Shown here: piece after piece, positions 1 to 7,245 of the stretch
Layout: the number at the start of each line of letters is the position of its first letter
Position numbering within the stretch: the stretch's first letter is position 1
Origin: CAZWAP01 sp964632005
GTDB lineage: Bacteria; Planctomycetota; Phycisphaerae; Sedimentisphaerales; Anaerobacaceae
NCBI GenBank assembly: GCA_964632005.1
Contig: CAZWAP010000022.1
Coordinates: forward strand, 1 to 37,352
Direction of reading: 5' to 3'
Length of the DNA: 37,352 nt
Translations under genes and position numbers: made by a program
Notes under the pieces: generated by a model
Database searches by the model: none
Told to the model about the DNA's origin: nothing
What the model saw: the letters and a program-made list of their open reading frames with translations, nothing else

Positions 1-306
1 TACAGTTGGACCAATCCCTCCTTGCAGCACACAAAAAAATGGGTCATCGCCAGTCAAATGAAATCGGCCACAGCCCTGGTATTGACGAGGACGGGTACCA
101 AGTACGACTACGAGAATCGGATTGTGAAGGTCACCAAAGACAGTGTAATCGTCCCAAATTCTGTTGCTGCCTATTTTGGGCTCAAAACCTTGTGGTTCGG
201 TGAGCCTGAAACGCACAATAAGTTGGGCATCGTAAAAATCTCCACAATCGTTGGGACGGTTATCTGGTCTGCAAGCTCTTTATTCTGTTGGCGTTATGTG
301 CTATAA
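1..306 (+). CDS. Partial unknown protein (C-terminal part)
   Basis: A frame is open from the first base of the window to a TAA at 304-306, giving about 101 residues. A TTG at 22 could be a start, but no clear ribosome binding site precedes it, so the gene more likely begins outside the window. I do not recognise the protein. It has a mixed polar sequence and a hydrophobic stretch near the end (about residues 80-92, rich in I, V, W and S). Its base composition is less GC-rich than the next gene. It could also be non-coding DNA that happens to be open; the stop codon overlaps the promoter proposed for the next gene. Confidence 0.3.
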   Translation, partial: YSWTNPSLQHTKKWVIASQMKSATALVLTRTGTKYDYENRIVKVTKDSVIVPNSVAAYFGLKTLWFGEPETHNKLGIVKISTIVGTVIWSASSLFCWRYVL

Positions 307-307
307 T
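299..307 (+). promoter_or_regulatory. Extended -10 promoter for the cytochrome gene
   Basis: TGC directly precedes a perfect TATAAT at 302-307, which is the extended -10 form (TGnTATAAT) of housekeeping sigma promoters. The -35 position (279-284, TTTATT) is poor, as extended -10 promoters tolerate. The expected start of transcription near 314 would leave a leader of about 25 nt before the ATG at 339. Confidence 0.45.
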
Positions 308-338
308 CGAGCGGTGATTGTAGCGAGGATCTGCCGAA

Positions 339-3290
339 ATGGGACGCCATAGACCGCACAGAGCCGTCTTGGGGGGGGCGATCGCGTTTCTTCTCTGGTG
401 CGGGCAGTGTTGTGCTGGCGGGATAGATCTGGGCGATTCTCTACGTCGGTTGATCGAAGCGGACTGGATCGAGCAGGACAGCCGAGCTGCTGGCTTGAGG
501 TTGGCTGAAGCGCATCGTGCATCAAAGTCGTCGCTGAGAGTGAATTCTTACGGCGTTACGACAGCACAGGATGCGGCCGGGGGCTGCGATGGGGTCAAGA
601 ACGGCCGATGGGGATTCCACACGGCCAGCGGTGAACAGGACCCGTGGTGGCAGGTGGATCTGCAGGGGGAGTACAGGCTCGACCGGGTGGTGATTTTCAA
701 TCGGACCGACCGCAACACGGCCCGCCGAACGAAGCACATCCGCATCCTGGTGGCGGAGGAAGACGGGCGTTTCAGGCGGGTCTATGCGCATAACGGCCGA
801 GCCTTTTACGGCGTCAAGGAAGGCAGGCCTTTAGTTGTGAAGCTCGGGGATAAGGGGATCACCGCCCGGATAGTGCGTCTCCAGGTTCCGGGTCGATGCT
901 CTTTTGCCCTGGACGAGGTCGAGGTGTACGCGACCGAGGATCCGGAGAAGAACATCGCGCTGGGCAAGCCGGCTGAGCAGAAGAGCGTCGGGCGGTACTC
1001 TTACCCCGGGACTCTTCCGGAGGGCGTTGATTGGGCCCGGCTTCCAGGGGCAGCTGCGGGCGCGTTCGAGCTGGAGTGGACGGCTGAAGTGGTCAAGAGG
1101 GGCAGGGCGCTGCTGGCGAGGCTGCGAGCGGAGGGGGACGCGCGGCGACTGGACCGGCTCGCGACCGAACTGAATGCGGTTGCCGCCAGGCTGGCCGAGC
1201 TCAAAGAGAGGCGAGAGGTTGGGTGGGAGGCCCGCAGGAACATCTATCTTGATGCGCGCTGGCTCGTTCGGCGAATCGCGTTTACCAACCCCGTGCTTGA
1301 CTTGGATAAGATACTGTTCATCAAGCGTCACATTCCGGGCGGCGTGTTTCATATGTGCGACCAGTACTACGGCTGTAATGCGCGACCCGGCGGCGGGTTG
1401 TTCGTCCTTTCGGAGCCGTTCGGCGCGAATCCGAAGCTGACCGATTTGCTGGAGAACTCGGTGGTGCAGAGGGGCCGACTGAAGGGGCAGAAGCTCACGG
1501 GCGGCTCGTTCCTCTCGCCGGAGGTCTCCTACGACGGCAAGACGATCCTGTTCGCGTATACGCAGGCCAAAGCCTACGAAAAATACCGGGGCAAGGAGGC
1601 GTACGAGTGGGGTCCTGAGGTGAGCTACCACATCTTCAAGGTCAACTGTGATGGGACGGGCCTGGTTCAGCTTACCGACGGGCCGTGGGACGATTTCGAT
1701 CCGTGCTTTTTGCCCAACGGGCGAATCGCGTTCATTTCCGAACGTAGAGGGGGCTACCTACGTTGTGGACGTCACTGTCCGACGTACACGCTGCACTCGA
1801 TGGCGGCGGACGGCAGCGACATCATCCGACTGAGCTACCACGAGACGCACGAGTGGCATCCGAGCGTGGACAACAACGGGATGATCGTGTACACGCGATG
1901 GGATTACGTGGACCGGGATACGAACATAGCCCACCACATCTGGAGGTGCTTTCCGGACGGGCGTGACCCACGATCGCTGCACGGCAATTATCCTGTTCGG
2001 CGGGAGGCGCGGCCGTGGATGGAAATGAGCATCCGCGCGATCCCGGGCTCTCACAAGTTCGTTGCGACCGCGGCTGCGCACCACGGCCACGCATTCGGCT
2101 CGCTGGTCTTGATCGACGAGCGCAAGCCAGACGATGGGGCGATGTCACAGTTGAGTCGCCTGACGCCGGAAGTGCCGTTCCCGGAAGCTGAGAAGCACAT
2201 AAAGCCCATAAGAGAATGTATGGTATATGCGACGGCGTGGCCGCTGAGCGAGGATGACTACCTCTGCTCATACGACCGCGAGGCGCGAAATCACGGGATC
2301 TACTGGATCGACCGCTTCGGAAATAAGGAATTGCTTTACAGGGATCCGTCGATTCCCTCCCTTAGCCCGATTCCGCTGCGTCGGCGCCCCAGGCCGCCGG
2401 TTATACCGGCGATGACCAGGCAGGCGGCGGATGCGACCGGCAGGTCCGGCCGGGCAGAGGCTCGGCAGACCATCACCGTGATCAACGTCTATAACAGCGA
2501 CTTTCGCTGGCCGGAGGGCGCGGAGGTAGCGGCCCTGCGGATAATCCAGCTTTTACCGAAGACCACGCCGGCACCGAACCGGCCTCGAATCGGGGTGGCA
2601 AACCAGAGCAACGCGCGGGCGGTGCTGGGGACGGTCCCGGTGGAGGCGGACGGCAGCGCGTATTTCGAGGCCCCGGCGGGCAAGGCGATTTACTTCCAGG
2701 CGCTTGACGCCCGGGGGATGGCGATCCAGTCGATGCGGTCGGTGACGTACGTGCATCCCGGCGAGCAATTAACCTGCCTGGGCTGCCACGAGCCCAAGCA
2801 CCGGGCCCCGAGGCGGTCGGGGCGAGTACCGCTGGCGGTTCGGCGTGTTCCCTCGAAGATTCGGCCGGACGTCGACGGCTCAAACCCGTTCAATTACGTT
2901 CGCCTGGTCCAGCCGGTGCTGGACCGCAACTGCGTGAGCTGCCACCGGGAAAAGGATGCGCTGGACCTGAGCGGGGTGATAGAGGGCGAGAACGGCTGGA
3001 CCCGGTCGTACAATAACCTGGCTGAAAAGTACGGCTTCTACTTCCATGTCTCGAACGGGTCAATAAACACGGGCGTGCATGGAGGCAGTCGAACAATCGC
3101 GGGCAAGTTCGGCGCAAGGGCTTCGGGCCTGCTGAAATATATGGACGAGCGGCATTACGGCGTGGAGCTGGGCGAGGAGGATTTCCACCGTCTGGTGCTC
3201 TGGTTAGACTGCAACTGCGAGTTTTACGGTTCCTACGAGAACACGGAGGCGCAGGGGCGTGGCCTTGTAGTCCAGCCCAGTCTGGACTGA
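339..3290 (+). CDS. Secreted discoidin-domain di-heme protein, hydrazine synthase alpha-like
   Basis: The 983-residue protein has a Sec-type signal (basic residues 3-8, hydrophobic core about 10-20). Residues about 70-198 look like a discoidin (F5/8 type C) domain, with the typical DPWWQVDL at 101-108. Residues about 385-480 carry TolB/WD40-like blades (for example DGTGLVQLTDGPWDDFDP). The last third has two c-type heme sites, C813-LG-C816-H817 and C865-VS-C868-H869. This arrangement of beta-propeller followed by two CXXCH motifs resembles planctomycete proteins related to the hydrazine synthase alpha subunit; the assignment is from memory of that family, and hydrazine synthesis itself is not implied. 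The protein probably acts outside the cytoplasmic membrane in redox or carbohydrate-linked chemistry. ATG at 339 is preceded by a weak CGAGG. The function is unknown. Confidence 0.85.
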   Translation: MGRHRPHRAVLGGAIAFLLWCGQCCAGGIDLGDSLRRLIEADWIEQDSRAAGLRLAEAHRASKSSLRVNSYGVTTAQDAAGGCDGVKNGRWGFHTASGEQDPWWQVDLQGEYRLDRVVIFNRTDRNTARRTKHIRILVAEEDGRFRRVYAHNGRAFYGVKEGRPLVVKLGDKGITARIVRLQVPGRCSFALDEVEVYATEDPEKNIALGKPAEQKSVGRYSYPGTLPEGVDWARLPGAAAGAFELEWTAEVVKRGRALLARLRAEGDARRLDRLATELNAVAARLAELKERREVGWEARRNIYLDARWLVRRIAFTNPVLDLDKILFIKRHIPGGVFHMCDQYYGCNARPGGGLFVLSEPFGANPKLTDLLENSVVQRGRLKGQKLTGGSFLSPEVSYDGKTILFAYTQAKAYEKYRGKEAYEWGPEVSYHIFKVNCDGTGLVQLTDGPWDDFDPCFLPNGRIAFISERRGGYLRCGRHCPTYTLHSMAADGSDIIRLSYHETHEWHPSVDNNGMIVYTRWDYVDRDTNIAHHIWRCFPDGRDPRSLHGNYPVRREARPWMEMSIRAIPGSHKFVATAAAHHGHAFGSLVLIDERKPDDGAMSQLSRLTPEVPFPEAEKHIKPIRECMVYATAWPLSEDDYLCSYDREARNHGIYWIDRFGNKELLYRDPSIPSLSPIPLRRRPRPPVIPAMTRQAADATGRSGRAEARQTITVINVYNSDFRWPEGAEVAALRIIQLLPKTTPAPNRPRIGVANQSNARAVLGTVPVEADGSAYFEAPAGKAIYFQALDARGMAIQSMRSVTYVHPGEQLTCLGCHEPKHRAPRRSGRVPLAVRRVPSKIRPDVDGSNPFNYVRLVQPVLDRNCVSCHREKDALDLSGVIEGENGWTRSYNNLAEKYGFYFHVSNGSINTGVHGGSRTIAGKFGARASGLLKYMDERHYGVELGEEDFHRLVLWLDCNCEFYGSYENTEAQGRGLVVQPSLD

Positions 3291-3608
3291 GATAGTTTTT
3301 CGAGGCCGCGGCGAGCGCCCGTGCATTCGATATTTGCTGGATTTATTTTCCAGTTCTGCCGAGGACCTGTGATAATCAAGTCCGCAGGGCTGCCGTGGGA
3401 AGGAGCGTTGCGGGCGGGGGAGGGGGCCGGAGCATCGTATCGAAAGGGCGGAGCAATGAACAGGCGCGACAGCGGCGACGTGGGTATCTGGTGGCGACCC
3501 TGTGGCGGCGAGGAATGAATCTTGCCGGGATATATGCTGAAGCAGCAAGTTGGCGATCGGACCTAACGGGATGTTTGGATTTTACTATGGTAGTTGGGGA
3601 GCAGACGA
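3291..3608. other. Intergenic stretch, no convincing gene
   Basis: About 318 bases follow the cytochrome gene. A 20-codon frame starting at ATG 3456 has a fair GGCGGAG upstream and ends at 3518, but nothing else supports it. No clear terminator hairpin with a T-run is seen. A GGGGAG at 3596-3601 is the ribosome binding site of the next gene. Confidence 0.5.
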
Positions 3609-3884
3609 ATGAAACTCAACGTGAAAGCGTTCGCATTGACCTGTGGGCTGGTCTGGGGCCTGGGGCTTTTCCTGCTGACCTGGTGGATAATAGCCATCGA
3701 GGGAGCGACAGATGAACGGACCTTCATCGGGATGGTTTACCGTGGCTACAGTATCAGCCCGCTCGGCAGCATTATCGGCCTGCCGTGGGCGTTTGCAGAC
3801 GGCGCGATCGGTGGTGCGATATTCGCGTGGCTGTACAACTGCATCACCTCGCGGACGACGGGCAAGGGCTCGGACGAATCTTAG
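3609..3884 (+). CDS. Small holin-like membrane protein
   Basis: The 91-residue protein has two hydrophobic segments: about residues 7-27 (ALTCGLVWGLGLFLLTWWII) and about 51-79, around a GxxxGLPWAFADGAIGGAIFAW core. It ends in a short polar tail. I recall similar proteins annotated as 'bacteriophage holin' in many environmental bacterial genomes, usually outside any prophage, so a lysis role is doubtful. The start at ATG 3609 was chosen over an upstream in-frame codon because GGGGAG lies seven bases before it. It stands alone between a secreted cytochrome and an assembly gap, with no phage genes nearby. It is more likely a small envelope protein of unknown function. Confidence 0.75.
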   Translation: MKLNVKAFALTCGLVWGLGLFLLTWWIIAIEGATDERTFIGMVYRGYSISPLGSIIGLPWAFADGAIGGAIFAWLYNCITSRTTGKGSDES

Positions 3885-3905
3885 TTAGACTGTGCATTCG
3901 GCGGG

Positions 3906-4005
3906 NNNNNNNNNNNNNNNNNNNNNNNNNNNNNNNNNNNNNNNNNNNNNNNNNNNNNNNNNNNNNNNNNNNNNNNNNNNNNNNNNNNNNNNNNNNNNNN
4001 NNNNN
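3906..4005. other. Assembly gap of 100 N
   Basis: Exactly 100 undetermined bases, the usual placeholder for a gap of unknown size between two contigs of a scaffold. The order of the genes on either side therefore rests on scaffolding only, and one or more genes may be missing here. Confidence 0.99.
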
Positions 4006-4150
4006 GGGATAGGGCGAGCGCTCGCGACGGGTGCTTCGAGATCGAGCGCAAAGGCGGTGGGCCCGGGCCTTTGCGGCTCGATTTCGGTTGACCGGCGCGT
4101 GCTTTGGTGCCAATATATGCGGGGATTTGGCCCGATTTCGGCATTTCCAG

Positions 4151-4178
4151 GGAACTTTGGTGGTCGATGCCGGTCTAA
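4151..4178 (+). promoter_or_regulatory. Candidate ECF-type promoter before the sigma factor
   Basis: GGAACTT at 4151-4157 and GTCTAA at 4173-4178 are separated by 15 bases, which fits the GGAAC...TC pattern of promoters read by RpoE-like ECF sigma factors. Such factors often transcribe their own gene. The -10 element ends only three bases before the ATG at 4182, so transcription from it would begin at or inside the first codons, arguing for a slightly later start such as TTG 4197. Confidence 0.4.
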
Positions 4179-4181
4179 TTG

Positions 4182-4799
4182 ATGAGAGAGTGGCGATTGG
4201 ACGCTGCCAAGATCAATATTGATGACAATGTTCTGGTCGGACGATGCCGCCGGGGCGACTCGGCGGCTATGGAAGCGCTGATACTGAGGTATCAGAACCG
4301 CATTTACAACGTAATACTGAAGATTTGTGCAAACGCCGAGGACGCGGCGGAACTTACGCAGGAGACGTTTGTCAAAGTAATAGAGAACATTGACCGGTTC
4401 CAGGGCAGAAGCAGCTTTTATACGTGGGCCTTCAGGATTGCGGTGAACCTGACACTGAACCATTGCAAGAAGAACGCCAGAGGGGCGATCAGGTCGATTG
4501 AGGCGCGGAGCGAGGACGGCTGGGATGGGTCCAGGCAGGCGTTGAGGGATCTGCTGAGCGATGATGCGATGCCTGATCCGGCTGCGATCGCCCAGAACAA
4601 AGAGCTCTGTCGCATTGCGCTGAATGCGCTGAAGAAACTGGATGATGCCCAGAGGACGATTATCGTACTGAGGGATATTGAAGGTATGAATTATGCTCAG
4701 ATTGCTGGGGTGCTTAACATCGAGCTCGGTACCGTCAGGAGCAGGCTTAGCCGGGCGAGAAGCAACCTGAGAGACATATTGGAGGCCTTCTTGAAATGA
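4182..4799 (+). CDS. ECF-type RNA polymerase sigma factor (RpoE-like)
   Basis: The 205-residue protein has the two-domain layout of ECF sigma factors. Region 2 lies at about residues 20-95 (the AALITQETF-like motif appears as DAAELTQETFVKVIENIDRF, followed by FYTWAFRIAVNLTLNH). Region 4 lies at about 140-200 (LDDAQRTIIVLRDIEGMNYAQI and the helix-turn-helix LGTVRSRLSRAR). It should direct RNA polymerase to a stress or envelope regulon. Its stop overlaps the ATG of the next gene by ATGA, so the two are translationally coupled, as is normal for a sigma factor and its membrane anti-sigma partner. The exact start is uncertain: ATG 4182 lacks a strong ribosome binding site, while TTG 4197 follows a GAGAG and would agree better with the ECF-type promoter just upstream. 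Confidence 0.9.
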   Translation: MREWRLDAAKINIDDNVLVGRCRRGDSAAMEALILRYQNRIYNVILKICANAEDAAELTQETFVKVIENIDRFQGRSSFYTWAFRIAVNLTLNHCKKNARGAIRSIEARSEDGWDGSRQALRDLLSDDAMPDPAAIAQNKELCRIALNALKKLDDAQRTIIVLRDIEGMNYAQIAGVLNIELGTVRSRLSRARSNLRDILEAFLK

Positions 4800-5797
4800 G
4801 AGCCCGCCGTGAATATGTGGATAGGCTGCTGAGCAGCTATATTGATGGTGAACTGACCGTCAGAAAGCAGACGGAGCTGAAGCGCCTTCTGGCCAAGGAC
4901 CCTGAGGTTGGGCGTCGCCTCGGTGAGTTGCAGAAGTGCAGGGCGCTGATCAGCTCGCTGCCGCAGGCGGAGGCCCCTGCATCGATGCTCGAAGAGATAA
5001 AGACAACCCTTGCCAGAAGGTCGCTGCTTGGTGAACGCGGTGCTGATGTGGGGCGGGCCAGCGGCGCCCGCGAACTGTTCGTGCGCAAACTGCTTGCCGC
5101 GGCGGCAATGGTTGCCTTGATGGGTGTACTTGGGTACGTGATTTACGGCATTCTTGCCCCTCCGCAACCTGCTGGGCCCGGAGGTTATGCAGGGGGGCAA
5201 GGCGTCGATGTCGGCAAGCTGGCGACTAAGGCTGTCGCGGGTGGATTCCACGGCAGGCTGGAGCTTACAACGAGGGCTTTCGTGGAGGTGGACGCCTCCA
5301 TCAACAGGGTGGTCGAGAGCAGCGGTCTGTTGCGGTGCAAGAGTCTGGAACGGCAGCCGGGCAGAGCGCTCTACATCCTCAGCTGTACAAGGGAGGGCCT
5401 GGCGCAACTGCTGGCTCATCTCGAAAACAACTGGGCGAGGTTCGACTCGGCGACCCTGTACGTTGAAACGGACGTCGTAGGTCAACCGGTGGTCGTTCGG
5501 TCGGTCACTCCCGACCAAATAGCCAGGCTCACCGAGCAGTCAACACCCGAGCAGGCGGTTCGCCTCGCAAAGGATCTGGCGTTGTTGAACAACGCCGCGG
5601 AACAGTTGCGCAGAAACAACGTTCTTGCCACGGACGAGGGGCTAACCTCTCTGCTGACGGGGATACCCGAGCCGGTCCTAACAGGCGGGCAACGGCGGGA
5701 CAAGACCGGCCCACCGGCCGGTGCCGATGGCACTAAGATTGAGCTTGCTGTTTTGGTGCTCAGGAGCGAGCGTGGGCCACTCAGTCCTCAGCCTTGA
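4796..5797 (+). CDS. Membrane anti-sigma factor with exported domain
   Basis: The 333-residue protein begins with a helical segment (residues about 5-55, YVDRLLSSYIDGELTVRKQTEL) shaped like the cytoplasmic anti-sigma domain, then one membrane segment (about 97-120) and an exported region of some 210 residues. The usual HxxxCxxC zinc site of ZAS-type anti-sigma factors is absent; only one cysteine (C48) lies in this part. The exported region (about 145-330) has an alpha/beta look with two cysteines (about 178 and 200) that could pair; I do not recognise its family. Overlap with the sigma gene by ATGA points to a sigma/anti-sigma pair, with the exported part sensing the signal. Its 3' end overlaps the convergent lipoprotein gene by 17 bases. 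Confidence 0.75.
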   Translation: MRARREYVDRLLSSYIDGELTVRKQTELKRLLAKDPEVGRRLGELQKCRALISSLPQAEAPASMLEEIKTTLARRSLLGERGADVGRASGARELFVRKLLAAAAMVALMGVLGYVIYGILAPPQPAGPGGYAGGQGVDVGKLATKAVAGGFHGRLELTTRAFVEVDASINRVVESSGLLRCKSLERQPGRALYILSCTREGLAQLLAHLENNWARFDSATLYVETDVVGQPVVVRSVTPDQIARLTEQSTPEQAVRLAKDLALLNNAAEQLRRNNVLATDEGLTSLLTGIPEPVLTGGQRRDKTGPPAGADGTKIELAVLVLRSERGPLSPQP

Positions 5798-6275
5798 TTG
5801 CCACAAGCACTGATCTTGAGTAGTCCGGTATCGCCGCCTCGATGAGGCGAAACATTGCGGGCAGGTCTTCGCGGTCGACGTAAGGGTTACCTGCGATTTT
5901 CATTGCTTTTTTATACGCTCGCTTGCGAATCGCGTCCTGGGCCTCTTTAGTCAACTTGCAGCTCTTGAACTCCAGTAAGTGCGCTCTCGGCTGACCCCGG
6001 ACGTTCAGCCAAAAGCGGTACGTCTCGAAAATACAGGTCCGGTCTTGCCGGACGGTCAGGGGCTCAGAGGCGGGCAGGTATCTGGAGGTCTGGGGGTCCA
6101 TCGGGTCGAGCTTTTGGTACAACTCGAATACGTTTTCCAGGCTCATTCCGGTGTGCAGCCTGCTGAGGCGGGGCAGGGTTGAGCTTGCGCAGCCGGCCAG
6201 AATCGCGCCGAATAGCAGCATCGCCGCCGTTACTTTCCGGCCCGGCCCTGGTTTTGTTGATTGGGTGTTGTTCAT
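5781..6275 (-). CDS. Small lipoprotein of unknown function
   Basis: The 164-residue protein begins with a signal peptide ending in a clear lipobox, ILAGC with C29 as the lipidated residue, so it should be anchored in a membrane facing the periplasm. The mature part starts with a short motif (LHTGMSLENVFELYQ) that recalls the SmpA/BamE-type 'GMs-ev' pattern, but this similarity is too short to name it. Three further cysteines are present. The ATG at 6275 was preferred over a longer TTG frame because it places the signal peptide correctly; the ribosome binding site is weak. It overlaps the end of the anti-sigma gene and has its own promoter, so it is a separate unit. Confidence 0.75.
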   Translation of the reverse strand: MNNTQSTKPGPGRKVTAAMLLFGAILAGCASSTLPRLSRLHTGMSLENVFELYQKLDPMDPQTSRYLPASEPLTVRQDRTCIFETYRFWLNVRGQPRAHLLEFKSCKLTKEAQDAIRKRAYKKAMKIAGNPYVDREDLPAMFRLIEAAIPDYSRSVLVAIKAED

Positions 6276-6319
6276 CGCGTGTCGTGCCAGCCTGGTGGGT
6301 TTATCAAATCTCAACGGCT

Positions 6320-6348
6320 AATATACACTCGCTGGTTGCCCCTTACAA
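6320..6348 (-). promoter_or_regulatory. Sigma-70-type promoter for the lipoprotein gene
   Basis: Read on the minus strand: TTGTAA (6343-6348), a spacer of 17 bases, then TATATT (6320-6325). The predicted start of transcription near 6313 lies about 38 bases before the ATG at 6275. Confidence 0.5.
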
Positions 6349-6398
6349 GGCAGAATAAACAAGCCTGGGCGGCAGGAAAAATCGGTGAAAAATTTTTG

Positions 6399-6427
6399 TT
6401 GCAGGTAGCAGAAGGAGGAAAGATAAT
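6399..6427 (+). promoter_or_regulatory. Sigma-70-type promoter for the zinc-ribbon/RNase H run
   Basis: TTGCAG (6399-6404), a 17-base spacer and GATAAT (6422-6427). The predicted start near 6434 lies about 34 bases before the ATG at 6468. It would drive the three forward genes to 8848 and diverges from the lipoprotein promoter. Confidence 0.45.
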
Positions 6428-6467
6428 ACAGGATTCAGGTGTTCTTGTGCACAGCTAAGGGGTGTAA

Positions 6468-7193
6468 ATGGGGCCTGTATTGAACGGGTTGAAAAAGCTG
6501 CAAAAGGTTGAGAACCGTCTGCGTGCGGAGAAGGCAAAGCTTACAAGATGCCGCAGGAACGTGCTGATACAGGAGAATCAGGTAAGGAGCCTTCAGAACG
6601 CTCTGGAGGCAAAGAGGGAGGAGGTTCAGTTGACCAAGGTTCAGTGTGACCGGCTGGAGCTGGAGCTAAAGGCCCGGGACGAAGAGATCAGCAGGTTGAG
6701 GGCCTCACTGAACAACGCGAAGACGAACAAGGAATACGCTGCGGTTCTGACTCAGCTTAATACGACCAAGGCGGACAATTCGAAGATCGAGACGCAGATT
6801 CTGGAGCTGCTCAAGGACATTGAGGCGGACGAGGCCGAGTGCCTGGAGATTGAGAAACAGATAGAGGAGCAGAAGCGGCAGCTTGAGAAAACGCGTGGTG
6901 AGTCTGAGGTGCTGGCGGCGAAGTATGAGGCCGAAATAGAGGAGATTCAGGCCGAGTGGGACCGGGTTGCCAAGGACGTGCCTCCGGGGCCTCTGGAGAT
7001 TTTCAAGCGGGTCGCCGAGACCTACGACGGCCAGGCGGTTACGACGGTCGAGCAGCAGGATGGGAAAAAGGGGGGTTATAGCTGCGGGGGGTGCTTTATG
7101 GGCATTACGGCCGAATCGGTGAACCTACTTATGAGCAGGGACGAGATCATCCGCTGCCCCAATTGCACAAGAATACTGGTGCTCGGTGACTGA
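6468..7193 (+). CDS. Coiled-coil protein with C4 zinc ribbon
   Basis: The 241-residue protein is almost wholly a charged coiled coil (residues about 5-170), probably folding back as a hairpin around the conserved NAKTNKEYAAVLTQL region at 83-97. It ends in a four-cysteine zinc ribbon, C206-GG-C209 and C230-PN-C233. This is the layout of the widespread zf-RING_7 (C4-type zinc ribbon) family, whose members are thought to bind nucleic acid; their cellular role is not settled. ATG at 6468 has AAGGGG at the right distance. It is the first gene of a run with the RNase H-PurN fusion, 52 bases upstream of that gene, a neighbourhood in which RNase H genes are often found. Confidence 0.9.
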   Translation: MGPVLNGLKKLQKVENRLRAEKAKLTRCRRNVLIQENQVRSLQNALEAKREEVQLTKVQCDRLELELKARDEEISRLRASLNNAKTNKEYAAVLTQLNTTKADNSKIETQILELLKDIEADEAECLEIEKQIEEQKRQLEKTRGESEVLAAKYEAEIEEIQAEWDRVAKDVPPGPLEIFKRVAETYDGQAVTTVEQQDGKKGGYSCGGCFMGITAESVNLLMSRDEIIRCPNCTRILVLGD

Positions 7194-7245
7194 CAGGTCT
7201 GAATAGCGGGGACGGGGAACGTGCGGACTTAGAGGAGACGGTAGA

